The position numbers and the translations under genes are program-made. Shown here in pieces: positions 44,453 through 58,540 of a DNA stretch of 64,000 nucleotides (positions are counted from its first letter, which is position 1; every line of letters begins with the position of its first letter). Origin of the DNA: Saxidomus purpurata. Lineage: Eukaryota > Mollusca > Bivalvia > Venerida > Veneridae. The notes below the pieces were generated by a model. That model was not told the DNA's origin. It saw only the letters and a program-made list of their open reading frames with translations, and searched no databases. The stretch is from assembly GCA_022818135.1 (NCBI GenBank), contig JAFMSR010000010.1:30963770-31027769 (forward strand), read 5' to 3'.

Positions 44453-47400
44453 TTTATTATATACCATTTGATAATTGTCTGCGCGATAAACTAAACTAAA
44501 ATGACATGCTAAGCGTAAAATTGAAGAAAAACCCTTTTTAGCGCGAAATATACGTAGTGTGCGACGTAAATTTATTGACGTCATCGTATAAACAAATAGT
44601 GCGACCCAGTCAAAAGCGACGTTATTAACGACATGTGCATTGGAGGGCCAATTGAATACACTCTTACAAAATTGCCGCGCTATTTGTATTGCACGTACAT
44701 ACAATACGGATTTTTTTTCTGTCAGGCCGTATTTGATGGTTGAATAGAGGCTGTATTTTTGGCAGAATATTTATAGGTATATAATAAATCCAAATACCGA
44801 ATCTTACATACCAATACAGTAGTATTGGTAAAATCAAAGAAGACAAGATAAGACATTTTAATTGAAACTTATATAAAGAGTGTGAATGGTTCCTATGATG
44901 AATTACTAATTATGGCTTAATGACCATCCTTCTACGTATGAAGAACGGGAACAGAAACCTACGGAATATAACTATATTGGCACCCTGTCTAACCTCATGA
45001 ATAATGAAGAAATATTCTACTATTAAACATTCCTTGGGTACCTCAAGACATACATACACGTTTTGGTGAGCACTAGTTCAGGTATGCTGCACCCGTTTTT
45101 GTGTGGAATTCTGTTTCAAAGTCATATCAACACGGTAAATTCTAGAAAGTTCAGACAGAGAATGGCGTTTCGGAGTGGCAATGATTGTAACTGTTCAGTA
45201 TGTAATGCAATACTTAATTGTCAAAGGCTTGCTTATATTTTAGACGTATATATATATATATATAAACTTATATCTGCTTATTTTTCATCAGTTTAAATAA
45301 ATAAAAAGTAGTGTTTATTCTAATATGACTTGTTACGTTTGTCAGCTAAACAAAGAAAGAAATGAATTCGTGTAAACTCTGCAATATACAACTTGTTGAC
45401 ACCCGAGTCGTCGTGTCATCATTAAGATTTTGTCGAAATAATATCATTTAAGCGTAGTTCACCGTCTTATAAACAACTCTTTGTCCTTCAGTTGCTTAGT
45501 TATAAACCAATTAGTCCTATAGCCTTCGTTGCTTATTACTGCGCATGAGAACTCCAAGTCGCTGTTTATTAGACGGCGAACACCTCTAAAACGGATACTA
45601 TTTTAAAATTAAGCACTTAGAAGAATTTTGATTCAGGAAATGTTAACAAAAGTTGAATCAGTAGTAGCTTTTACAGTTTTTATACGTTTAATGAACAAGT
45701 CCAAACTATCTCATTCTAAAAGCATTAATAACGAGACATTTACAATTTAAATACATGACACGCAGAACTTTTGTAATTAATGATTTTGTGATAAATGTTA
45801 CATGTAACGGGTAAAAAGTGTAAATGATTTGCTGTCTGTCTATAGTAGAACTGTTTGGACTAGATCTTTTTGGAAGTTGGCCTTTCTGGAACGACACCCG
45901 TATCAACACGTGACTTCAATGAGCACACTAATACATAAGTCCTTGCCAGTGCTAAATAATTTTCAAAAACATAATTCTACAACACAATAACGATGGTTTC
46001 GACATTATTCTAATGAATATTAATATGTCCGAAGCTATAACAATCCCATTAAAATCATATCCATTAATCCGCTACAATAAGCTCGTCCAACAGGCATATA
46101 GAACAAAAACGAGTGTGAGGAGATGATTTTAATGAGATTGGTGGTATTGACCCTATTTTCCGTACACATTTAAAGTCGCTGTGAAGAGAAATGCTTTTAT
46201 TTTCGGTTCTCTCCATTTTAACAGCAAACAGTCGCTTGCTTAAATCGCCTCAAGGATAATTTTCAAACGAAACGAATTCCATGTTTTGTTTCGTATAGGT
46301 GTACTTTTACATTTACTTTTATTAATATATACTGAAATATATCTTATCGAATCCGAGTTTTTACCGAGTTACACACCTAATATTTTTAAAGAGGGCACTT
46401 TCGTAAACAACATGGTCACTATAACAAAATAAAATACCAATCTAGTTAGGGAGCTATTAGGTTATATACGTTTTAACATGCGAATTTGTCTCATGCACGC
46501 CTAAATGGCGTCCCTATAGCGACTCTGGAACATGCGTTATTTGAAGTACAATGTACATAAAAGACAAATTAGGTAGATTATGTATGATTATTTTTTCTCA
46601 TGGGACTGAGAGGCGATGTTAATTGAAGCTCTTCTTTATGATATGGTGACCTAGTTTACAATTCATTTACCTAATTTAGTGATTGTTGTTTGGATAGATG
46701 ACTACAATATTTTATTCAGAAATAGAAGTATGATTTGTTGACAGTGAAAGTTATAATGAAATATGACCGAGACACGCTAGCACCGAACAACTCATTGTAT
46801 AGTGTATTCTGTTGAATTACAATACCAAATAAATTGCTGGAAACTAAATGTATTTGTTCACCCTCTTTGTGTTGTGCGCATTACTTGTAAATATTTTGCA
46901 CATAATGCATAAAGTATGCAAGTATAAATGCAGATTTTTTTCTGTTTCATACTGAAAGAGACATTATATTAAGCATGCCTACAGAAACACAAAGTAATCT
47001 AATTGATGCATTTATTTAAATCTAGACGGAGGTGTGCATTAGTTCCTTTGCTTGCTTAGTTGTGCATTTTTGGTGCTTTAGGTTCTGAAGCCTCTTTCTT
47101 TATAATCTTGGCACTGCATTGATAATGTTAGAACTAAACCAAGCCAACATGTTTTTCTCAGTTTTTCCTCAGTTTTTTTCCAATTACCCAAATTTCAAGT
47201 CACAGACCATTCTAAAATTTTTACCTCTGATTCATTATTTTATTTTATAATGTGTTTGTTCTATGCTTTATGGTGTTTTTGCGTTATTATGTATCATAGT
47301 TAATATAATTTTAAAAAACCCTGCAGTTTGTACCTTGTCTGCTGTCTTCGGGGGATTCATGTGTCTGTGTGCAGGTCTAGTTGCTGGTTGGTGCATTGTT

Positions 47401-47577
47401 TGATGATGTATAGGATAAACTGCTCTTTTACAATTTTGTCTTTAGATATCAGACTACTGACACCATTACAAATTTTATACTCAGTCCAACCTGATGCTTT
47501 GTGTGATAGTCCTGAATTTATTTACACTCTGAGCCTTTTTAAGAGACCCAAGAAGTTCTTTCAAGGTTATCTTACTT
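44453..47577. other. No gene seen; small inverted repeats
   Basis: Two short inverted-repeat units stand out: 45457-45581 (GTTCACCGTCTTATAAACA with a near reverse complement) and 46048-46143 (CAATCCCATTAAAATCAT / ATGATTTTAATGAGATTG). Otherwise AT-rich and featureless. Confidence 0.45.
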
Positions 47578-48490
47578 TTTAACTGATCTTAATATGTATT
47601 ACTATTAACTGATCTTAATATGTATTACTATTAACTGATCTTAATATGTATTACTATTAACTGATCTTAATATGTATCACTATTAACTGATCTTAATATG
47701 TATTACTATTAACTGATCGTAATATGTATCACTATTAACTGATCTTAATATGTATTACTATTAACTTATCTTAATATGTATTACTATTAACTGATCTTAA
47801 TATGTATTACTATTAACTGATCTTAATATGTATTACTATTAACTGATCTTAATATGTATCACTATTAACTGATCTTAATATGTATTACTATTAACTGATC
47901 GTAATATGTATTGCTATTAACTAATCTTAATATGATTACTATTAACTGATCTTAATATGTATTGCTATTAACTAATTTTAATATGTATTACTATTAACTG
48001 ATCGTAATATGTATCACTATTAACTGATCTTAATATGTATTACTATAAACTGATCTTAATATGTATTACTATTAACTGATCTTAATATGTATTACTATTA
48101 ACTGATCGTAATATGTATTGCTATTAACTGATCTTAATATGTATTACTTTTAACTGATCTTAATATGTATTACTATTAACTGATCTTAATATGTATTACT
48201 ATTAACTGATCGTAATATGTATTGCTATTAACTAATCTTAATATGTATTACTATTAACTGATCTTAATATGTATTACTATTAACTGATCGTAATATGTAT
48301 TACTATTAACTGATCTTAATATGCATTACTATTAACTGATCTTAATATGTATTACTATTAACTGATCGTAATATGTATTGCTATTAACTAATCTTAATAT
48401 GTATTACTATTAACTGATCTTAATATGTATTACTATTAACTGATCTTAATATGTATTGCTATTAACTAATCTTAATATGTATTACTATTT
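47578..48490 (+). repeat. 26-bp satellite array, about 35 units
   Basis: Unit AACTGATCTTAATATGTATT followed by ACTATT, tandem with few substitutions. Variant positions (GATCG, ATTGC, CTAATC) recur together at spacings of 3 or 4 units in the right half. No spacers, so not CRISPR. Confidence 0.97.
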
Positions 48491-49065
48491 AGTTCAGCGG
48501 CTTAAACACATCTTATGTTACTCTTATCTTTCCATATCAATGCATGAAAAAATAGTTTGTTTTTGGCTGTTCTTGACAGTCGGTACATAACCGTCAACGT
48601 TTATATATGAGTATTTGCACATATCTTAAAGTGAATTAAAACCCATATTATTTAACTCTTATTTTGGTACCATCAGCCTAAACACGTGGGCAATGTTCGG
48701 ATTCACAAATATTTCTTGTTTTTTTTAAATGCAAAGTAATAAGATACATCATGTTTTATTTGATAAGAAGAAAGAGCAGATCAATGCCAATACGTGAAGC
48801 GTTGCATGTTAAACATTGCTAAGTCATAAATCTGTTTTATCATTATTATATGTTTGTTATTCGGTATTTTGTTATTCATATTGTGAATGACATCACTTTT
48901 AATATTTTATGTGTCAAACATCTTCTGACATGTCTTAGTACATGTATGAAGTGCTCGTTGCATTAACTTACCCTTTTCACATAAACAAGCAACTGGCATG
49001 ACGTATGGAGCAATTTGTTATATCAGAAAACAAACATTAGTGGGAAATTAGCGGGTTATAAGACT
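48491..49065. other. No gene seen
   Basis: AT-rich intergenic sequence. Confidence 0.5.
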
Positions 49066-50175
49066 ATCGTGAATACAATATTAGAGATGTCTAGAATCCG
49101 TGTAAGGTCGTAAAGTATAACCTTTCCCAGGAGCCGAGGAAGGCTATCGGGAATACAATTTCAATCATTTTAACTATTGTTATGTAGTCCTCATGTAAAC
49201 ACGACTGAATAGTTTCATAGTGTTTCCATACAAGTAATGTTTGAAGCTGCATGTATAGCGAAGAACAACCTGCAACATGATCGGGCTACGGGACGACCGA
49301 GATGCTGTCGAGTTACATCAAATACATCAAATACGCCCCCATTAAAATCTGAAAAATCGAAACAAGCGGTATGTACGAGATGTCTCGGAATCAAGCATTG
49401 GACGAAGTCATTCGTCTGTGTGATGAAGGCGTATAATTTGATTTTCCTGATTTAAATATGTTATTTTTGTTCTTACATGTTATACAAATGCTAAGTTCTT
49501 CTTCTCCTCTGGTTTGTAAAGAAATGTGAAATTAAGATTGCAGATTTTAGAATGATTTGCGTGATATCTCGTCATAATGTATCCAAACATAAACTGCCTT
49601 TCAGTTAAATAGCAATATATATCTGATATTTATATCTAATCATGACACATTAAAGTATTATAGCGATTTCTTTTGTAATATTAAAGAAACGAATTGTAGA
49701 ATTAGTTGCAGCAAAAAAACACGCATTTGACGCCAGAGTGAAGTTTGTACATGCCAACAAAGTAAAGCAGCATCTTTATATGGCACATTTCACCATGTTG
49801 TCGCGTTGGCACTATAAGGTTATTAGTGCTTTCTGGCGTCTAACATTCCCATTGTCTTTGATCCTGTGTCGCTTTGACACCCTGTTACAGGGTTTTCACG
49901 AAGTGGAACGAACAGTTTCAGCGCATGCAAGCGACTATCAGTTTTATATGCCCCAGAGGTATAAACCACTGATTGAGAAGTAAAGGTATTACACAATTTG
50001 CCAAAACAATAAAGTATAAATCTCATACCCTGTTAACTGGAAGCGAATGGAATGCCCGAGAAAGATACGTACATGTACTCATCAGTGAGACTCATTTTAT
50101 AACATTTTGCGATGTAGCAAGTCAACATCCATTTGCCTGAAATGAATAGGTAAACGTGTTTTCTTTCATTTCTTT
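49066..50175 (+). repeat. Old direct duplication, copy 1
   Basis: Shares ordered blocks with 52513-53440: ATGTCTAGAATCCG.GTAAGGTCGTA, the TTATATCTAATCATG.C.CAT block, and AATAGGTAAACGTGTTTTCT near the right end. Coding frames inside are not conserved between copies. Confidence 0.75.
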
Positions 50176-50331
50176 CTGTTACGAAGGAAATGACTTCATA
50201 CATATTAAAGATTACTAAGTGTTAATAATACAGAGTTAAAATTGAAACGAAAGTACAATGTATAACGTGATATTTAGTCAGAATGTCTTGCTTTCTAAAC
50301 CGATTTTTAACCATATACGCGGTTTATTGGA

Positions 50332-50382
<51 letters not shown>

Positions 50383-52512
50383 TATAAAAAGGGGGGTAAA
50401 AAATTTTGTGATTTTAAAAAAAAATTTTCAAAAAAAATTTATATTTATTTTTTTTTCGGAACATTTGGAATTTGATTAACGAGGTTACATAAAAAACGCT
50501 TGCCTAAAATAATGAACAAAACTTATTCAAAATTTTATTTTTCAACATAACCACCCTTGATTTCAGCTATGCTCCATCTTAATTAAACCTTCTCGAAAGA
50601 CGTTTTCTTCCTGACCCGCCAAAAGAACTAATGCCATCTCTATCACTCTCACAGTTACGATTTTGAGTTTGAGTTGAAGATACAATCCGAGGAAATGTGG
50701 AACGAGTTCCAATCGACTCTCAGCGCAGCTTGTGAGTTTTATGCAATCGGCTAGTGTTGCCTTATTATAGCTAGCATAGCTGTGTGCGCAGGCCCGACTG
50801 GTCTAATCTTGTTTTCGAATTATTTCTCTTGTGACTTTAGATTGTTTATAGTCTAAGTCGACCCTAGGATTTCTCCTCGGATGAAACTGCCAAGACCCCA
50901 TTATATTTCTGATCTTACAGTGATGTCTATGGATATTATGTTAAAGACGCAACTATTTTCAACCAATTTTATATAATCACCAGCCGAACTGGTGCTTTGT
51001 GGTGTGAAACTCATGACCTCTTGATTTAGTTTGACTTAGTTTTATTTACACAATGAGCTTTTTATGAGAGAGCCTCTAGACAATTGACCTGACGCGAACT
51101 CGATTATCGCTCCGCCCACTAGTCACGTGGTGTCTCCTTTTCGATGCCAGTTTTACGGATATTAGACGAAAGACAAATGTAAAAATATAATCATTCTGTA
51201 AGAATTAAGTGCTTAAAAACCAGGTAGAAATAAATTCGAAAATGATGTACTTTTTAGTTACAGTCAACAGTATTCTATTCCCTTGAAATAAAAAGTAAAT
51301 TAGTTTCCATTACGTGTTCTACACTAATATATTAATAATATGGTATTTCAATTGGATAATAAACTTAGACATATTTGTGACTTTGAATTTCTTTCTATCG
51401 CATACGTGTTGCCAGACGTTATCTTGAGTTGCTATGAAGCAATTTATGATAACAGAAAACAAACTTTTGTAGCAAATGTGCATTTTCTTTCAACGGACTA
51501 TGATAACAAGTTTAAATCAAAGCGCTGTGAGCGCTGAAGGCCAGGGGGCTATAGGTTAACTTCCCGAAAAACAACTTTTGACCACGTGTTTTGCGCTGAA
51601 CCTTACCTAAAGCGCGGGTCGAAATGTGCAGAGGACGAAATTCAATATATGACACAGAATGAATGATTCACAAATATATGGGTGGCAGGGAAGTTTGTTT
51701 TATTATAAAACGTACGTTAGATGAAAAATAATCACATAGTCAACATTATAAATTGTTTAAGCCAATAACAATAATTCGATCTGCGCTTTGTACAACTTCA
51801 AGCGATAAGATCTCATGATGTGGATCGAAAATTATTGTGTACCAAGGACAAGACCTTGAAACAGAAATAAACAAAGCAATACCAGCAATGAAATATAAAT
51901 ACAGTACTGTACAATGTGTATTACAGACAAAACCAAAAATGATTCTGGGTTACCTTGTAGTGGTAATCGGTGAGTTCACTGAACCTTGACATGCAGCGTC
52001 CTCGATAAATGGCGGGTGATTTTGATCACGTGAGTTCCTTCTCGGGAATGTACGTAAATTACATATTTTTTTTAGAGAAATTTATTTTTGAGGTAAATAT
52101 ATAGTAATCGTTCGTAAATAACAAAGTTGTCAATGAAATAACATCGGAAATTTGAAAATCAAACTACAAACTCTTATAACGAGCTCCGTGCGTTTCCGTA
52201 ATTTTCCGTAAATATCCGTACTTTTCCGTGATATGCATATGATTATCTTCCGTAATCAGCTAACAGCGCATTAATTTCTAAAACAGAAAAAAATGTGTAA
52301 TGCAGCCCGTAAGCTATATACCTTTCTGCAATCGTTTGAAGTTGTATGTACTCTTTTTATTTGTTATATGTTCTTACCATATGCGACATTCAAACAGAAG
52401 ATTGATCTGGTCTGTCTTGCACTACTTTCGCATAGCGCATGTTTACAGTTGTTATTCGCACATAGCACAGTTAAATTGTCTGCAGTGTTTGAAATGTGGT
52501 ATGCTAAAAACT
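50176..52512. other. No gene seen
   Basis: Contains a T/A homopolymer patch (50333-50460). The rest is AT-rich with no supported coding region. Confidence 0.5.
50333..50379 (+). repeat. Poly-T run
   Basis: About 47 consecutive T followed by A/T/G homopolymers; possibly a consensus artefact. Confidence 0.9.
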
Positions 52513-53440
52513 ACCATGAATATATAATTAGAAATGTCTAGAATCCGCGTAAGGTCGTAGAGAAAAAACGTTTCCCTTGAGCACATGAAGGATTCTGTAA
52601 AAGCAAATTAAGTCATTTTAAGTGAGATTCGGAGCTCTTTGTTTTGTTATGTACGTAAAAAGAAGAGTAGTTTATAAAGTAACTACGACTAGGCCAGATC
52701 ATGTTGTTTCCTTGCAAGTCATTTTTGAAACTGTTTGCATGATAAGGATAACCCCGGCAAATATTGACTGGAGATTAAACGCTGTACAAATACACGTCAC
52801 ATAAATTTTAGATTCAATATTGCATTGCGTGATATTCTTGCATAATGTTTTCCAAAAATAAGCTGTCTTTTCGATTAAATAACACTATATGTCTGACGTT
52901 TATATCTAATCATGGCGCATGAACGTGGGATATTTAATGCATTATGCAAAAAGATTTTTTCTTGAAATACCAAACCTGCATGTAGCAGAATTAGTCAACT
53001 AACTTGAGAAGGCACAAGATGTTGTAGACCAGAGTGAACGTTGAGATTTGTATCTACTTATGTGCTAAAACACAATTTCGACGGGACAACCTTTCGCTTC
53101 AAATGCTTTTTTGAGGGATTGTACATAACGTTGGCCAAAAAGCCTCCAATGTTTTTGGTGCTAAATTTGTCGCGTTGGTGGCCGCCCATAATTATAAGCG
53201 AAATGGAACGAATTATATATAAAATCGTCATTATCATGAGCGATGGCAAGTGAAAGATGCACCAGATTGTAGTGACACAAACTTCAAAGACAGATAGCCA
53301 GGGAAAAAACGACTGACCTCTGAGACACGTTTACTAAAGTGCTGCACTGAAACAAGTCAATATACATGTATATATATATATCCGTTTCCCAAGATGAATA
53401 GGTAAACGTGTTTTCTTTCTGGTACGAAGGGAATTTGAGC
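52513..53440 (+). repeat. Old direct duplication, copy 2
   Basis: Second copy of the 49.07-50.17 kb segment, shorter because of indels, in the same orientation about 3.4 kb away. Confidence 0.75.
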
Positions 53441-55060
53441 ATAAAAAGAATACTGCCGAGTGACAAAGAGTGACGTCATAAATTTACCTCGTCATTTTAT
53501 CTATTTAAAAAGTTTTTATTCCAGACAGAGTCAGACTGTCTATCATAAGCCTGTAGAACCTTCTAACTGAAAATTTGGTCAACATTTCTTGCTTCGTTGT
53601 GATTTTATATAATGAAAGTGTTGGTATTGGTTCTGTATTCTAGTTTTAAAGTTTTCATGTGTATTGACATTTCTAAACGTTTATTTAAATGTTAAATGTT
53701 CTAATGGAGCCATGCTTCCGCTATATATCGACTTATAGCGACCTATACATGTTGCTTAATAGTGTATAATACTGTCTAAGTCAGTTACCTACTGTTTTGA
53801 CAAAGACTATTTAAACAGACAGCTTTCAAGAAAAATAAAGACGTTGAAACACGACTTAATTGATTATATTATGGTTAATATCTTGCTTATTAGTATAAGA
53901 GAAGAATTAAAACACACACGAAATGAAACAAGATAAAGTCATCCATAACCGTCTGTGTATAAAACCAGTTCTTAAATTGATTGCTCGAAACAATTCAAGA
54001 ATAATGCGCTATTTTCCCCATCGGATGGCATAATGAACGCACACTCTCTTATAACCGCTCTATCTTTTTGTAGACTGTGTAGACCATATAAATAAAGGGA
54101 CTGCATGACCATAACGGCCTCAATTTTATTTATAAAATACTTTAAATATACCTCTACCCCGACGAAAAGTTTAGTGTGATGTTTGAAAAGCATATTATTG
54201 TACTCTCAGTACTATGCCAACATACAGATTTGGGTTTGTGATCTTTCTTTTCCCAAAATTAAACGATGGATACATAAGAATTATTCCCGTTTCAATGTTG
54301 TTTTCAATAAATTTGTCATTTGCAATTTTGTTTTCAATATTTTCTAGGGATAGGGAGATTCGTGAAACATGCCTTTACTCGAAGCTGGGGATGAAACAGG
54401 AAGCTGTTGGTAACTATGGGATCATCTAGTAACCTATTGTGTGAATACTGACGTTTCCTTTAGCTGCTCTGAGCAGCTCATTGTATTCATTTTAAAAATG
54501 ATATGAAACATCGTGACAATAAATTCATACAACTGTCAAGTGCACTCGAAACGTAAACAAAACGTGAAAAAAACACAGTTTGTGTCATAGACGATCTTAG
54601 ATACGCGACTACAGTCTCTACGCTCGGTAACATCTGTGTTCATTTTATTTTATTGTGTTATTGTTCCTGCGGGAGCATCACTTTCATCAATTATTTAATA
54701 TGTAATTATGCGTTACGCTGCGGCAAGTAAATTGGTGAAAGAAAATACTCATAGATATTATTAACGATAGTGTTTTGTCATATTTATTTAACATTTCAAT
54801 ATGTCAATCCTGCTGGAGAGTTGTTGTTTAATTTGATCCATACTGCAGTGCTAAGCATAGCAAGTTTCAAGTTCCTTGAACATTTTCAGTTTTTCATGAA
54901 ACTTTTTGAAGAGGCTCCTTTTCTTTTCTATATTTTGACATGCGCATACCTGGTTCACCTACAGTCATACTTGAAGCGAGACATGATTGATAACCTAATG
55001 CTACACTCGCATTTTTCAAGTTACCCAATATAGCTCCAGAAAATTATGAAATGTTGATGC
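53441..55060. other. No gene seen
   Basis: AT-rich intergenic sequence with short unassigned frames. Confidence 0.5.
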
Positions 55061-55435
55061 CGTCGAGTATTCTCTAGCTCCAGGTATTGACCGTGTCTAA
55101 TTTTGTTTCTGAAGCTCCAAACATTTACCTTGTCTTATTTTGTTTTTTACTGTTGTTTTGCCGCTCCAAACATTTACCTTGTCTAATTTTGTTTTGCCGT
55201 CCGAGTATTCCTTGTAAGTGCGCTCCAAACATTTTACCTTGTCTAATTTTGTTTTGCCGTCGAGTATTCTGAAGCTCCAAACATTTACCTTGTCTTATAT
55301 TTGTTTTGCCAGTATCTTCAATATATTTAACCTTGTCGTAATTTTTTTGAGTGCCGTGTCCAAACAATTACCTTGTCTAATTTGTTTTCGCAGTCACCAA
55401 GTATGCATTGACCTTGTCTAACATTTGATTTATGG
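55060..55435 (+). repeat. Degenerate tandem repeat, about 50-60-bp units
   Basis: Repeated GCTCCAAACATTTACCTTGT followed by CTAATTTTGTTTTGCCG and CGAGTATTCTGAA, about 6-7 times with many small indels. Confidence 0.85.
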
Positions 55436-56447
55436 ACGTCAATGCTTGCAAACATATTTAGCTTGAAGTGTAATTTTGCACATTTTTGCTAAAATTCGCT
55501 GAAGGTATTCTGAAAGGCTTAATAACATTTACCCTATACAACAAATTTTGTTTTGCAGTACGTAATAATAACTTTAAATATTACTTGGCCGTATTTTGAC
55601 GGGATAGTAATTTAAGAAAACAAAGCATGATGAGGTGCTTCCTGGTTGTAAAAGCAGCAATCAAACTCTTGTTAATCACTGCTAAGAAAGGAATTCGCAT
55701 TAGTTAGCCAAGTTTAATTTGAGTACCAACGTGACATTTAAACACAGAACCGAAAATTGTATGGACAAAAATACACTATGTGCAGTAAGATGCGCATAAT
55801 TACAGTTTAAGGTCGGGGGAACTATTTGTTTATTTTGAATATACATTGACATATGTAATTGTAGCGATTTGTCGGATGATATATCGAACTGATATGTTTC
55901 AGATATGCAAATGTTTAATGTAAAGCTGTAATATGACTTATATTATGCCAGTATTTGATTATTGTATGTAAATGAAATATTGTTAGATATAGAAATAAAA
56001 CTGTTAGCTTGACCAAGTACTCGCTACAATATGTACTATAAATAATAGAGCAAAAACCTTATTTTTCTTTGAAGTATGGGCACAAAGATCTACGTAGTTT
56101 TACTTCATATTTCCCGACATTGAATATCTATTGGCCTTATTCATCTTTGATTACCACGAAACAGATTCGAAAAACTTGCGTAAACTTCTAATGAAACAAC
56201 TTTTCTGTTCTTACAAATTACCAACGCGAAAATATTGATAATAGCTAAAATTGATAAATGCACTCAACAAATGGCTATTGCCACTGGCACATGTGTTTAA
56301 AAAGTGTTGACTATTCATAGACATCATGTGCCTGCTTTAAATTGGTCATTTGAATGGTTTTGTTTCTATAATCTATTCGTTACCTATAAGTTTGTCTTCT
56401 TACGCTTTTAATTAAACATTACCTATAAGTTTGTCTTCTTACGCATG

Positions 56448-56479
<32 letters not shown>

Positions 56480-58167
56480 TATTTTTTTTTTTTATATTTT
56501 TTTTTTTTTTTTTTTAAATTTTTTTTTAGCAGTATGTCTTACAAGCATATAACAATAACAACAACAACTACAAAAAAATCTACTAAATTTCATGATGTTT
56601 GGGCTTACATAACCTGTACATTGTAAATTCCTTATACATATAATATCACCTAACGATTGTTATATTAAAGGCTTAATCTTTGCAATGTTACAAGACACCT
56701 GTTTATTGCAGGAATAGAGAGAACATTTCCAAATCAAATATACACTACGTTGCAACGACACAACTCATTACGTTTGTCGGAGCTATCTTTGTAATTGATT
56801 AATTTAAGCAAAAACTAAAATATCAAGCAGGATGTTTAGAGTTAAAATTTTCAAAGAGCAGCTGTTTCTAAAGTGTATGTAACGTATAGTGCTATAATGT
56901 GTTTCAGGCAAAATGTGATTAGATTTTGACGAGAACTTTCTTTGTTTTGCTATTGGCCCTTGAGGTTACTTGAGATATTGACGTATTCTGTATGGCGGTA
57001 CTGTAATAAGTCAACTACATTGAAAAACAAAACCAACGAATAATGCTGCGGAAGTGAGAGAAAAAGCAAAACATAAATCTAAGTGAAAGAATGAAGCGGG
57101 GTTTCGAACATGTACCGTATAGCGATATCGTCTCACATTGCGAGGTAAGATTGTGCGGCCATTACAACAACGAAACAAATGTTGCGCATTGTACCACTAT
57201 CTAAATGTCTTCTCTATACCACATCGGGAAAAGCTTATATACATTATACATGACAGCACATTACCTATAAAGCGCTGGTTCTAACTGATAAACTTATTAC
57301 ATGACAGAAGTCGCGATTCGAGCCTAGACACATCATTGTATCGCAAAGTAAGAACGCATCAGACCCCTCCCTTGGCCACTGCAACAGCTTATTAACCACA
57401 CTTGAAAACTGTATCAGATTTTACACCTTCTGTCTTTACACTCAGTGTCAATAATAAATTGGCCATTTAAAAAAAAGTGTGGTAATAGTCAGCACACGCA
57501 GTGTAGCATAAAGCGGTATTGCCGTTCATAGTAAACAACATTATTAATCACTGATTTATACTCCTAGGACATTGAACATTGTCACACTTATAACCCACTC
57601 AATCCGGTACATGCTGATGATATGCAAATGTAGACATTGTACTGATTACGTATGTGTGGTTTGGTTGAAATGCAAAGAGCGTTATAGGAGTAATAACACA
57701 GATATCAACATCATATTGTAAAATAAGACAAATCAAGGGAAATTACTCCGCAAAAAATAAGTGAATAAAAATGCCGACACTATGCATAGCTAGGCTTGGG
57801 ACTGACCACTCCTGTATATGTGAAGTTTGATTGAAATCTGCACAGCCGAGTAAGAGGAGCTGCCCAGACAAACTTTATGACATCCATCCAGACCGGATAA
57901 CATCAAAATGTTTCCTCCCACTGTGTACTCGGCTCTGATTTAATGTAATTGCCTTTTTTTATTCTATTTTGTGGCGTAGTAGAAGTTGCAATATCTGATA
58001 TTATATCATTTGTATTTTTGGGAATGCAATAATTTCTATTAAATATCTATATTTGTTTTACATAATGTAATTTGTATTATGTAGTTATCTTATTTATATT
58101 CAATATTTTCTAATTACCATTGTATGTGGTGTATTTGTAAATGTATATTTTACATTCATAATTATAC
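55436..58167. other. No gene seen
   Basis: AT-rich intergenic DNA including a poly-T/A patch (56451-56528). No supported gene or RNA. Confidence 0.5.
56451..56528 (+). repeat. Poly-T-rich low-complexity patch
   Basis: Long T runs broken by single A or AAA. Confidence 0.9.
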
Positions 58168-58388
58168 ATTTAAAACAACTCTTTAATTCAAATTTGCCTT
58201 TTTCAAGAAATTTGTCTACACTTTTTTAATTCACATGTTGATCATATTCATGACAAGCTTAGAAATCATTTGAAATGATTTCTAAGCTTGTCATGAATAT
58301 GATCAACATGTGAATTTAAAAAGTGTAAACAAATTTCTTGAAAAAGGCAATATTGCCGAAAATTTGAATTAAAGAGTTGTTTTAAATA
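58168..58388. mobile_element. Hairpin MITE with arms of about 105 bp
   Basis: Near-perfect palindrome centred at about 58272 (AATCATTTGAAATGATT). The left arm contains CACATGTTGATCATATTCAT and the right arm its reverse complement. The right arm has an extra ATATTGCCGA. Confidence 0.92.
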
Positions 58389-58540
58389 GAAAAACAGTTA
58401 TAATTATTATTCCCTGAGGAATATTGAAAGTATTTACTGCATAATTATACAGTTTTATTTTATTGTAGTATTCAGTCATGTAGCTAAAGGTCTTTATTTT
58501 ATGTTTTTCGGTGGGTTATCGAAATATAACGGTGAATTAA

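Noticed and set aside
47578..48490. Possible CRISPR-like array
   Set aside because: Units are head-to-tail with no unique spacers, and the genome is eukaryotic. It is a satellite.
49237..49983. Short plus-strand frames (72 and 81 codons)
   Set aside because: Not preserved in the paralogous segment at 52.5-53.4 kb, and no domains recognised.
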